From: an uncultured Clostridia bacterium
GTDB taxonomy: Bacteria; Bacillota; Clostridia; UBA1212; UBA1255
DNA length: 64,000 bases
Direction: 5' to 3'
Assembly (NCBI GenBank): GCA_904420095.1
Contig: CAJFUB010000007.1
Location: 154,724 to 218,723 of the forward strand
The position numbers and the translations under genes were made by a program. A model generated the notes under the pieces. It was given only the letters and a program-made list of their open reading frames with translations. It had not been told where the DNA came from and ran no database searches. Below are positions 45,017 through 52,106 of the stretch, in pieces. The first letter of the stretch is position 1. Each line of letters starts with the position of its first letter.

Positions 45017-45028
45017 AGACAATTGTCT
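45017..45028. promoter_or_regulatory. 12-base perfect palindrome upstream of the surface operon
   Basis: AGACAATTGTCT lies 44 bases before the lipoprotein start codon in an AT-rich stretch and could be an operator or AraC-related site. No clear -35/-10 pair is visible nearby. Confidence 0.35.
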
Positions 45029-45058
45029 TTATCTATTCATATTTTATCAAAGCCATTT

Positions 45059-45256
45059 TCAACGCGATACCTGAGATTCGACCATATTGTATACAAATGC
45101 ACTGGACATTCCGGTCAAAATCAGCGCCTTGTTAGGCCCGCGGCTTATGGGAAGCAATTCCTTTTCCCTGCCGTAAACATATACATCTATATTATCGGGA
45201 TTATTTTTGCCAGCACAAGCATAGGCAAAGCTGCGGGCGATTTTCGCAGTTTCACC
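45059..45256 (-). pseudogene. Unrecognised degenerate coding fragment
   Basis: An open stretch of 65 codons ends in TGA at 45059 and reads like protein (for example NIDVYVYGREKELL, SRGPNKALILTGMSS), but a stop codon precedes it and no start is present. In another frame just upstream lies IDQRSTGRTAEV. It is probably the tail of a frameshifted gene; I do not recognise the family. The rest of 44974-45455 is AT-rich and holds inverted TTGACAA/TTGTCAA (45405-45424) and no complete gene. Confidence 0.4.
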
Positions 45257-45455
45257 TCAGCAGTTCGGCCGGTGCTTCTTTGGTCAATACAGACGGTATG
45301 ACAAATAAAGAAGCGTTTTATGGTGAAAAATTTGGATTTCTTATTCAAATAAAAGTAACTTGTCAAGCCGCTCATACTGGAGAAACGAAAAAGAAAGCGT
45401 CCGTTTGACAACTGATATTGTCAATACGCCTTTATACTTTTTCTTCACAAAATTT

Positions 45456-45599
45456 TTAAGCTGCCTGTCCCAATGACTTATAGTAATGCTTGCGTTTGAT
45501 CATGAGTGGCAATCCCCCATTGGCTGAGCATATTTGGCGGGTATTCCAATAGATCATGTAGTATCTCCAGATCAGGGTTTTCAGTTCTTCTATTATCAT
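45456..45599 (-). pseudogene. Transposase C-terminal remnant
   Basis: The last 47 codons before the stop read LKTLIWRYYMIYWNTRQICS followed by ANGGLPLMIKRKHYY. This resembles the C terminus of an integrase-type transposase (IS3-like group; RYI.YWN.RRI...LGGLPP). The upstream part of the gene is lost, so this is a relic. The family call is from memory of the motif. Confidence 0.5.
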
Positions 45600-45609
45600 T
45601 TGTTTTGTA

Positions 45610-45857
45610 TCCAGTAACAGAACTGCGGAAGCCCGGAAAAATGGGATGCCGGAGCGTCTTCTGAAGAATCTGCGCAGCTTTGATCTGCTCATACTGGATG
45701 AAGGATGATATGTGCCTGTCGATAAGGACGGATCCCAGCTTCTATTCCGTGTCATGTCTGACAGCTATGAGAGCAAGCTTCTGATCCTGACAACAAATCT
45801 GAAATTTTCCAAATGGGAGGTATCTTTACAGATGACCAGATGGCGCCGGCAAGCAAA
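45610..45857 (+). pseudogene. istB: Decayed istB (IS21 family helper ATPase)
   Basis: One frame reads MPERLLKNLRSFDLLILDE, the Walker B region of IstB, then a stop where LGY is expected, then YVPVDKDGSQLLFRVMSD, LLILTTNLKFSKW, and after a frameshift GGIFTDDQMAPA. The order fits IstB, but at least one stop and one frameshift make it non-functional. Neither IstA nor terminal repeats are visible. Confidence 0.75.
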
Positions 45858-46030
45858 GCGGTCTTTCCCAGACAAGAATGGGCCTACGACTGCCTCCTTT
45901 GCCGGATCTACCTGCGGACATGTCAGAAGATAGTCCAGCCCACGCCCAAATGGCCAGCTTTCCTGGGGCATCAGACCGACTTCTGTCAACCTGAAGGAAT
46001 CCCCCTGCTTTGCTCTGAAAATCGTCGGCG

Positions 46031-46333
46031 TCAGGAGAAACGTCGGTGTAACAGAAAGAAGCCACCGCCAGTCCCAGGTCGCACAGCTCCTCTGAAGGTT
46101 GGAAGCACCACTTGAAACAGGAAGTCAAAACGCCGCTCACCCAAAGTAAGCTTTGCCAATACATGCCGTTGAAACGCTTTCCCTGCAAAAGCATCTTTCC
46201 TCTCACCTGTCACCATAAATTCCACTTGGTCCGGACGAAACAGCGGACTGTCGTATTCATTTTTAAGCAGAATGCTCAGCAGCGTCTTTCTGCTTCTGCC
46301 TTTCAGGCTGGGTAAATTTTCCGGCAACTTCAT
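46031..46333 (-). CDS. Short ORF coupled to the Pcp-like gene, probably truncated
   Basis: ATG at 46333 overlaps the stop of the Pcp-like gene (ATGA) and has GGAG seven bases upstream, a typical coupled start. The first 70 residues (MKLPENLPSLKGRSRKTLLS; FRPDQVEFMVTGERKDAF; TLGERRFDFLFQ) look protein-like; the last 30 run into the IS debris and are probably not native. No family is recognised. It looks like the 5' part of a gene cut by the transposon insertions at 45.4-46 kb. Confidence 0.45.
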   Translation of the reverse strand: MKLPENLPSLKGRSRKTLLSILLKNEYDSPLFRPDQVEFMVTGERKDAFAGKAFQRHVLAKLTLGERRFDFLFQVVLPTFRGAVRPGTGGGFFLLHRRFS

Positions 46334-46809
46334 AACAGTTCTCCACAAAAATTATTCAGCCAAAAAACGACCGAATCGATATTCTGAAACCGTTTCATAT
46401 CTGGGACATGAATAAAAATCATTTTTGTTTTGGGCGTATTTTTCTCAATATAGTTAAGGCCATAATAATACACATGATTACATAAGAAATTGCTTGGCTT
46501 TAACGAGATTTTGAATGGAATTCCATATCTTTTCAAGCTATCCTGCAGAAGCGAAAGATCAAAGCCGGTTTTGATACAAAAATTTTCATTACAAGCGGTG
46601 GTCTCTATATAAAGCCGATTGATAACCGGTTTTCGTCCGAGGGAAATAACATATTTCGGATGGCATGAAGAGATCGACTCAATGAGTTCTTGTTTACACG
46701 CGTCAAAAGAATTCGTAAGCAGCGCCTTTGCAATGTGTTGGCCGCCAACCCTATCCAGCAGAGTTCTTGACGCGTTGTTGCGTCCTTTAAATGCCGTCAG
46801 CAATATCAT
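46330..46809 (-). CDS. Pyroglutamyl-peptidase-like (peptidase C15 family) small protein
   Basis: The protein (159 residues from ATG at 46809) opens MILLTAFKGRNNASRTLLDR, like the pcp start (vLvTgFepF..N.S). The triad seems present: Glu in LYIETTACN (E69), Cys in SNFLCNHVYYYGL (C110) and His in IFIHVPDM (H134). Full pyrrolidone carboxyl peptidases are about 200-215 residues, so it is short and divergent and may cleave something else than N-terminal pyroglutamate. It lies in the AT-rich patch, just after a 47-codon ORF, and is coupled to a truncated ORF. Confidence 0.65.
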   Translation of the reverse strand: MILLTAFKGRNNASRTLLDRVGGQHIAKALLTNSFDACKQELIESISSCHPKYVISLGRKPVINRLYIETTACNENFCIKTGFDLSLLQDSLKRYGIPFKISLKPSNFLCNHVYYYGLNYIEKNTPKTKMIFIHVPDMKRFQNIDSVVFWLNNFCGELL

Positions 46810-46814
46810 ATGTA

Positions 46815-46958
46815 TCATCCGCCTTTCTGCAAACGTGTATATATCATCCGCCATCCGTGTGATAATATTTTAACAGTTGTGCGGCATACAGCGTGTCCTC
46901 TGTGCGTTCTCGCTTTCTTGTGTACGAAATTACATTGTTTATACTGTTTCCTGTTCAT
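46815..46958 (-). CDS. Possible 47-residue basic peptide upstream of the Pcp-like gene
   Basis: ATG at 46958 has GGGAG nine bases upstream. The product starts MNRKQYKQCNFVHKKARTHR and is strongly basic with two Cys. Its stop lies five bases before the Pcp-like ATG, so it could be translated with it. No family is recognised, and chance cannot be ruled out. The gap 46959-47078 holds a GATAGT/ACTATC inverted repeat (46982-47003) and nothing else clear. Confidence 0.35.
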   Translation of the reverse strand: MNRKQYKQCNFVHKKARTHRGHAVCRTTVKILSHGWRMIYTRLQKGG

Positions 46959-47078
46959 TTTGATATGCTCCCACTATAAGAGATAGTAAAAAATAAAACT
47001 ATCATTATGGAGAGAGTTATTGCTGCGCCGCCGTTGACTGGATCGATTGCCTTTGCTATATTCTTTAGTTAAAAAAAG

Positions 47079-47861
47079 TTAATAACATATAATATCTCTT
47101 TCAATTTCGGCGATTATATTCTTCGATATAGTGTCTACATTAAGCAGATATACTTCGTTCAAGCGAGGATTGAATATCCCCAAATTCTGAATATTCTTAT
47201 ATATCTCTTGGCCTGAATATTGTCCCATTATCCAATACATCAATAATTGCAAAGTATGTTTATTCGTCGGCTTCGACTTACTCACTTTGAAATCCCAAAT
47301 AGTATCAGCCGTAAGATAATCACCATCTCCTGAATCAACAGTTTCTGTATATCCATTAGGCTCAAAAGTAAAGCCATCTTTAACAATGGGGCCATAGCGT
47401 TCCCAAAATTTCACACTTCGTTGAACCATTATTTCTATATTTTGTATAGTTTCTTTATCAGGATTGGTTTCGTCTGCCCCCTTAGCCTTTCTTGCACCCA
47501 TTGGATTTCTATACCACACATCATATGTAACCAATTTACAAGCGTTTATAATTGACTTTTCGTCAACTGATTTTATGTCAGACAATAACTTCCCAGCCTT
47601 TTTCATAGCGTTCTTTTGTCCAAACAATTCTTCCGCCAGCTTTGCACCCGTACAAGATATTTTAAATGCTTCTAAAAGTTCTGCACCCATTACAAATCTC
47701 GTTAGATAATCGACGGTCATACCGATTACGGAAGCATGAATATTTTCGTTTTCATTCAAAATATATCCATCATCAATTTTATATATATTAAATTGAGATG
47801 GTTTTACATATCCTCCTCTTGGTTGCTTTATCTCGCTAATTCTCTTGGTAACTGAACTCAT
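47079..47861 (-). CDS. PD-(D/E)XK nuclease superfamily protein with QxxxY motif
   Basis: In the last third DGDYLTADTIWDFKVSK gives the D...DxK core and HTLQLLMYWIMGQ gives the QxxxY motif, the combination seen in RecB/Cas4-like nucleases. Upstream is a helical region with no clear motif. ATG at 47861 has GGAG nine bases before it; the open frame reaches 47876. At 260 residues it is a stand-alone nuclease-like protein of unknown role, AT-rich and adjacent to IS debris, so likely acquired. It could work in phage defence or element maintenance, but no partner helicase is present. Confidence 0.65.
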   Translation of the reverse strand: MSSVTKRISEIKQPRGGYVKPSQFNIYKIDDGYILNENENIHASVIGMTVDYLTRFVMGAELLEAFKISCTGAKLAEELFGQKNAMKKAGKLLSDIKSVDEKSIINACKLVTYDVWYRNPMGARKAKGADETNPDKETIQNIEIMVQRSVKFWERYGPIVKDGFTFEPNGYTETVDSGDGDYLTADTIWDFKVSKSKPTNKHTLQLLMYWIMGQYSGQEIYKNIQNLGIFNPRLNEVYLLNVDTISKNIIAEIERDIICY

Positions 47862-47892
47862 TTGTGAGCACTCCATCCTTTAGTTGTAAATC

Positions 47893-47961
47893 TTATTCAA
47901 ATAAATATCCTCTGGTTTCAACATCGACATTAATTTCTATTTCTTCTGGTGTATCAGACAA
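47893..47961 (-). CDS. Possible 22-residue acidic peptide upstream of the nuclease gene
   Basis: TTG at 47961 follows AGAGG with eight bases of spacing; the product is LSDTPEEIEINVDVE then TRGYLFE. The segment before it also encodes RGYV, so an RGY motif appears twice. It ends 31 bases before the nuclease start. It may be an antitoxin-like or leader peptide, or a chance open frame. Confidence 0.25.
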   Translation of the reverse strand: MSDTPEEIEINVDVETRGYLFE

Positions 47962-48089
47962 AACATATCCTCTCTGCCACTATATCTACCCCATATTTAT
48001 CATATACGACGGTTAGCATTAATATTGTTTTTTACAGGGCTTTTAATCTATCCCCTGGCAAAATCCCCGGTTTTGTCAGGCTATATGCG

Positions 48090-48124
48090 GAAAAAATCCC
48101 CGAAAGCGAAGCTTCGCTTTCGGG
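48090..48124 (-). terminator. Strong terminator after the XRE regulator
   Basis: A perfect 26-base palindrome (48099-48124, arms CCCGAAAGCGAAG / CTTCGCTTTCGGG) is followed on the minus strand by GATTTTTTCC. A second, weaker hairpin (CAAAA..TTTTG) lies at about 48057-48078. The region 47962-48208 holds nothing else clear apart from a tRNA-end-like scar. Confidence 0.8.
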
Positions 48125-48170
48125 TCTCTCATCTGTGAAAGCCACATGAAAAAGATATTTTGGGGATTCT

Positions 48171-48189
48171 GGAGAGTGGATTTGAACTC
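48171..48189. other. tRNA 3'-end-like scar (left copy)
   Basis: GGAGAGTGGATTTGAACTC resembles, read on the minus strand, the T-arm and acceptor end of a tRNA (TTCAAAT loop, then CTCTCC). No tRNA body is present. A related sequence lies at 49671. Confidence 0.3.
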
Positions 48190-48208
48190 TTGCATAAACT
48201 CCGTTAAC

Positions 48209-49336
48209 TCAATGTGCGATTTGTTCAAGACTATCAACTATTTTTTTGAATCTCGGCATTTCACGAATCGGATCATACCTATCTTGATTGAGTTTTCCGT
48301 TCAAAACATACCATGCATCATTATGGACAATAAGGGCATGGAATTTTCCAAACGGTTGTACTTCCTCAGGATAAGGATATGTCATTGTGTTCATGAAATG
48401 AGAAGTATATTTATCTCCCGACTTGACATCGCTGCCCTTTTGAATATGATAACACATTTTTTCAAGATAGGACAAGGTATCGTCATATTTTCTCTGTGCC
48501 ACTTTATATGTGGCAATAACACGGTACAATCCTGCGACACGATTATGATAAAACAGCATATTATCTCCGAAAACAAACTCGTAAAGTGAGATAACCTTTT
48601 CAAACATTGCAATCTTTTCATCCCACATAGAAGAATCGTTTGGTATACTGTTAATGATATAATCCTCAAGCACTGTGCCAAGACTATCCGTCAATTTTTC
48701 GATGTAGTCCTGAGTGCGCCCCAGATTACTTTTCATCATACTACTCATAGAAGAGCCGACCTGCTCGCGGCAGTATGCCATAGTCGGAAGTTTGCGCAGT
48801 GTCTGTTCCACCTTAAAGTTATCCTTATAGCCGACCGCATACAGTGATGAGAGCGATTCCAACAATTCATATCGAAATTCGCTGTCTTTGGTTGTATCAA
48901 TTAAAGTTAGATACAGTTTTTCAGCCTCTTCAAGAATGTCCAAATCTGGATTTTCGTTCCACATATATGCACGACAGATGCTGTCTGCGAGGTTCATTTG
49001 AATACGTTCATCAGACGGAAATTCGGCAACATATTTTCTCGCTGTTAGGATTGTTTCCTCGTTATCCTCACCTGATTCAGCCTGTTTCTGCATCTCCAAA
49101 TAAATCTCGTCGCGTCGTTTTTCTTTTTCTGTGCGATTCATTCCGAGCAACTCGTCCGTACTTACTGAAAAGAAATTCGCAATGGACGGAAGGGTTTCAA
49201 TATCAGGGTATCCGTTTCCTGCCTCCCAGCGAGAGATAGCCTGTGGTGTAACACCAAGGAATGTTGCAAGCTGGTCTTGTGTGATTTTGTGTTGTGTGCG
49301 AAGATTTTTAATAATGGCTCCTATTTCTAAGTTCAT
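48209..49336 (-). CDS. XRE family regulator with helical repeat C terminus
   Basis: An N-terminal helix-turn-helix reads KITQDQLATFLGVTPQAISRWEAGNGYPDIETL, typical of Xre/SinR-like regulators; it continues IANFFSVSTDELLGMNR. The remaining 290 residues are helical, resembling TPR-like repeats used to sense a peptide or another protein. GAAAGGAG precedes the ATG, and a palindrome TGTAAGCTTACA lies in the leader. It is a single gene in the AT-rich patch. Confidence 0.9.
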   Translation of the reverse strand: MNLEIGAIIKNLRTQHKITQDQLATFLGVTPQAISRWEAGNGYPDIETLPSIANFFSVSTDELLGMNRTEKEKRRDEIYLEMQKQAESGEDNEETILTARKYVAEFPSDERIQMNLADSICRAYMWNENPDLDILEEAEKLYLTLIDTTKDSEFRYELLESLSSLYAVGYKDNFKVEQTLRKLPTMAYCREQVGSSMSSMMKSNLGRTQDYIEKLTDSLGTVLEDYIINSIPNDSSMWDEKIAMFEKVISLYEFVFGDNMLFYHNRVAGLYRVIATYKVAQRKYDDTLSYLEKMCYHIQKGSDVKSGDKYTSHFMNTMTYPYPEEVQPFGKFHALIVHNDAWYVLNGKLNQDRYDPIREMPRFKKIVDSLEQIAH

Positions 49337-49360
49337 ATTATGAACTCCTTTCAGTTATTC

Positions 49361-49383
49361 TGTAAGCTTACAATCACATTATA
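49361..49383 (-). promoter_or_regulatory. Extended -10 promoter and palindrome of the XRE gene
   Basis: TGCTATAAT (minus, TATAAT at 49378-49383) is an extended -10 box. TGTAAGCTTACA (49361-49372) is a perfect 12-base palindrome between it and the start codon, suited to self-repression. The remaining 49384-49627 is AT-rich and holds no gene I can support. Confidence 0.6.
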
Positions 49384-49627
49384 GCAGAAATCGGTTCCAA
49401 TCCAATTATCAATTAGTTGTTTATATATAAATGTTTCGTTTATATCGAACTTATATCAGGATTTGATAGTAATATAGCCACACGAATCGAGTATAACCTT
49501 ACGAATATCTATAGCCGTACGAAATAAGATATATGGTCTTAAGTTATAATATCGCAAAGACAGAAAGATCACATTAACAAGATAATAATGTGCCACAAAA
49601 CCTATATTTTGCACGGGTAAAGAGAAA

Positions 49628-49662
49628 AAGAACGCTAATCTTGATACAAGGTTAGCGTTCTT
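49628..49662 (-). terminator. Bidirectional hairpin terminator after a tRNA relic
   Basis: AAGAACGCTAA (49628-49638) pairs with TTAGCGTTCTT (49652-49662) and CTTG/CAAG extends the stem inside. On the minus strand it is followed by TTTTTCTCTTT. Confidence 0.7.
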
Positions 49663-49670
49663 TTCTGGTA

Positions 49671-49694
49671 GGAGAGGATGGATTCGCGAGCCGC
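49671..49694 (-). pseudogene. tRNA 3'-end-like relic (right copy)
   Basis: The minus strand reads CGCGAATCCATCCTCTCCTA then CCA, like the T-arm, acceptor stem and CCA of a tRNA, followed at once by a terminator. The rest of a tRNA cannot be folded upstream, so it is a remnant. Its core (GGAGAGxxTGGATT) also occurs at 48171. Confidence 0.4.
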
Positions 49695-49720
49695 ACACTT
49701 ATCATCTCACCCTCTCAGCC

Positions 49721-49753
49721 GCAAAACAAAAATCCCGCCGGGATACGGCGGGA
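49721..49753 (-). terminator. Terminator of the tRNA-Val gene
   Basis: TCCCGCC (49733-49739) and GGCGGGA (49747-49753) form a seven-pair stem with a seven-base loop. On the minus strand it is followed by TTTTTGTTTTGC. Confidence 0.75.
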
Positions 49754-49765
49754 CTTCCATTTTTT

Positions 49766-49842
49766 TGGTGGAGACAGAGGGGCTCGAACCCGCGACCTCA
49801 CGGATGTGAACCGTGCGCTCTGACCAACTGAGCTATGCCTCC
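49766..49842 (-). tRNA. tRNA-Val (anticodon CAC)
   Basis: The cloverleaf is complete: acceptor GGAGGCA/TGTCTCC, D-arm GCTCAGTTGGTCAGAGC, anticodon stem CACGG/CCGTG with loop TTCACAT (anticodon CAC), T-arm GCGGGTTCGAGCCCCTC-like, encoded CCA. It reads GUG. Confidence 0.9.
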
Positions 49843-49929
49843 CTATTGATTTTTATTATAGCATAACAGCGGCAGAAAGACAAGCCTCCTTTTTTCGGAA
49901 ACCATCCCGGCCGCATTCATCAGGCGAGC

Positions 49930-49958
49930 ATGACAGGCGGCACGGTTTGTGGTAAAAT
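49930..49958 (+). promoter_or_regulatory. Promoter of fabV
   Basis: ATGACA (49930-49935) and TAAAAT (49953-49958) are spaced by 17 bases, and the -10 is preceded by TGTGG. The start codon lies 41 bases downstream. Confidence 0.6.
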
Positions 49959-49999
49959 AAACGGGATCTTTCAGTTCAGAGAAAAGAGGCATCGTATTT

Positions 50000-51187
50000 A
50001 TGATTGTGAAACCAAAAATCAGAGGATTTATCTGCACGACAGCGCATCCTGCCGGATGCGCCGAGAGCGTGCGGCTGCAGGCAGAACATGCAAAAGCCCA
50101 TTATCTGGAAACCGCTCCCAAGCGCGTCCTCGTGATCGGCTCCTCCGGCGGCTACGGCCTTGCAAGCAGAATCATGGCCTGCTTCGGAGGCGGGGCCGAT
50201 ACCGTCGGCATTCATTTCGACAAAGCCCCATCCGAAACGAGAACCGGAACATCGGGATTTTACACGACGCGCGCCTTCGACCAGCTCGCGCAGAAGGAGG
50301 GCCGCCTTTCCTATTCCATAAACGGCGACGCTTTTTCCCAGGAAATCAAAAATAAAGCGGCGGAAGCAATCGCGCAGCTCCCCGGCGGACAGGTAGATCT
50401 TGTTATTTACTCTCTCGCCGCGCCGAAGCGGACGGACGCTGCGGGAAGAACCTATAGCTCTGTAATCAAGCCGATCGGCGCTCCCTTCGAGGGAAAAACG
50501 GTAGATTTCAACACCGGAGAGGTTTCCTGCGCCAGGGTTGCCCCCGCGACCGATTCGGAAATTGAAGAAACCGTAGCGGTCATGGGAGGAAGCGACTGGA
50601 AGGACTGGATTGCGCTCCTGCGGGAAAAGAACCTTCTCGCCCCGGGCGCCTGCACCGTTGCTTTTTCTTATATCGGCCCTGAACGGACACACGCTATATA
50701 TAAAAGCGGGACAATCGGACGCGCCAAGCTGGATCTGGAGCAAGCCGCATCGGAGCTCAACCGCACTTTACAGGAAGAAATCGGAGGCTGCGCTTATATA
50801 TCCGTAAATAAAGCGCTTGTCACGCAGGCATCCGCAGCGATCCCCGTAGTGCCGCTTTATATTTCGCTCCTTTACAAAGTAATGAAGCAGCGCGGCCTGC
50901 ATGAGGGCTGCATTGAGCAGGCAGAGCGCCTCTTCGGACGTCTTTACGGGACCGAATCGGCAGGCAATCCGCTCGGCGCCCCAACTGATTCAAGCCGGCG
51001 CATCCGTCTGGATGATCTGGAAATGAAAAAAGAAGTGCAGGAAGACGTAAATGAACTTTGGGACAAGGTAACAAGCGAAAATATCGGCGAGCTTGCTGAT
51101 ATTGCCGGTTATCGGGAAGCCTTTCTCCAAATATTCGGCTTTGCCATCCCCGGCATCGACTACGACGCCGATACGGAAATTCTGTAA
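50000..51187 (+). CDS. fabV: Trans-2-enoyl-ACP/CoA reductase FabV (Ter)
   Basis: This is a cytosolic NADH-dependent enoyl reductase of the FabV/Ter family, which reduces the trans-2 double bond in fatty acid synthesis or in crotonyl-CoA reduction. The 395-residue length is typical. It begins MIVKPKIRGFICTTAHPAGC, has the nucleotide motif LVIGSSGGYGLASRI, and the active-site Y-x8-K in YKSGTIGRAK (Y234, K243). It is a single gene with its own promoter, downstream of the divergent tRNA-Val. A weak hairpin (GTCGGAC/GTCCGAC at 51198-51222) follows the stop, and a stronger one lies at 51424. Confidence 0.95.
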   Translation: MIVKPKIRGFICTTAHPAGCAESVRLQAEHAKAHYLETAPKRVLVIGSSGGYGLASRIMACFGGGADTVGIHFDKAPSETRTGTSGFYTTRAFDQLAQKEGRLSYSINGDAFSQEIKNKAAEAIAQLPGGQVDLVIYSLAAPKRTDAAGRTYSSVIKPIGAPFEGKTVDFNTGEVSCARVAPATDSEIEETVAVMGGSDWKDWIALLREKNLLAPGACTVAFSYIGPERTHAIYKSGTIGRAKLDLEQAASELNRTLQEEIGGCAYISVNKALVTQASAAIPVVPLYISLLYKVMKQRGLHEGCIEQAERLFGRLYGTESAGNPLGAPTDSSRRIRLDDLEMKKEVQEDVNELWDKVTSENIGELADIAGYREAFLQIFGFAIPGIDYDADTEIL

Positions 51188-51423
51188 TAATAGTCCGGTC
51201 GGACGCGGATTCTGTGTCCGACGGATTCTTCGCAAAGGAAGGCTTGCCGGCGCGCTCTGGCCGGGGCGTCTTCCCTGCAAAGAGGATTTAATAAAAATGT
51301 TCAAAATATTTCTACTCACGCGTTCCATATGGGACGCGGCCGGAAGCTGTAAAATACAGTCTCCTTTTATAGATTAAGTATAGTGCATTTTTCGCACATT
51401 TTCAATACCGGTTTTTTTTATTT

Positions 51424-51474
51424 CAAAAATTATTTTAGCTCCGATCAGATCAGGCCGGAGCCAAAATAATTTTG
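51424..51474. terminator. Long near-perfect inverted repeat, likely bidirectional terminator
   Basis: Arms 51424-51443 and 51456-51474 pair over about 18 positions with one mismatch (CAAAAATTATTTTAGCTCCG against CGGAGCCAAAATAATTTTG). T-rich DNA follows on both sides. It separates fabV from the IS relic. The rest of 51188-51487 holds no gene. Confidence 0.6.
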
Positions 51475-51487
51475 TTTAATGTATGAT

Positions 51488-51685
51488 TCAGGTCAGTTTA
51501 CTCTGTAAGGTTCGGGATCCGTCCACTCCATTGTACTCATGGTAAAGCTCTCGGAGCGGCGCCTGTGCCTTAGATTTTTGGGCATAGTAATCTGCCTTCC
51601 GGTAGTTATTGCAAGCATTAGGGAAAATATTCAACCGCCGCAGCAGCCGGCGCAGTCCAAAATCTTTCCGATGTTTTTCAATCAA
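51488..51685 (-). pseudogene. IS3 family orfB fragment
   Basis: The 65-codon frame reads LIEKHRKDFGLRRLLRRLN and later LRELYHEYNGVDGSRTLQSK, like the start of IS3 OrfB (iee.r..yG.RRi...L). The catalytic DDE core is missing, so the element is dead. Confidence 0.7.
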
Positions 51686-51696
51686 CCGATAAGCCT

Positions 51697-51969
51697 CTAA
51701 TCGATTTCTTTTGCAAAGAATGCCGCTGCTTTTTTTAGAAAGAAATTCTCCTTACGGAGTTCTTCAGTCTCTTTACGGAGCTTGCGCATTCCCTTCATAT
51801 AATCATATTCTTCCCGCAATTGACTGCACCACTTGGAGATACTGGCTCTTGAAACGCCGTATTCAGCCGGGATGCTTTTGTATGTGCGTCTTTCTTCCTC
51901 ATGGAGACGCACGATCTTCTTTTTGAATTCTGCTGTGTAATTCAGTGCTCTTTTTTTCGTTGTTTTAGT
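51697..51969 (-). pseudogene. IS3 family orfA relic
   Basis: The open stretch reads TKKRALNYTAEFKKKIVRLH, then TYKSIPAEYGVSRASISKWC and a coiled-coil tail LRKETEELRKENFFLKKAAA, the classic IS3 OrfA helix-turn-helix and leucine zipper. It ends in TAG just before the orfB fragment. There is no clear start codon; the in-frame ATG at 51912 would cut the N terminus. It is a relic of the same element. Confidence 0.75.
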
Positions 51970-52106
51970 TTATTTTATTCACCACCTTTATTACCACTTT
52001 ATTATAGCGCTTCTCTTATATAGAGATTGCGTTTTTGGAATCTTTCCTTATAATAAAAAGAAATAAGGGGTATGTTCCTGTCTGAAAAAGGAGGATTCCA
52101 TCATTT

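Noticed and set aside
45405..45424. TTGACAA-N6-TTGTCAA inverted repeat
   Set aside because: No gene start is nearby on either strand, and it lies in degraded DNA; it could be a chance or IS-derived repeat.
45826..46206. 126-residue minus-strand open frame in the IS debris
   Set aside because: It overlaps the IstB relic and has no recognisable domain; low complexity and Trp/Ser-rich stretches fit non-coding reading.
48099..48124. 26-base palindrome as a regulator binding site
   Set aside because: It is downstream of the XRE gene and followed by a T-run on the minus strand, as for a terminator; no promoter is next to it.
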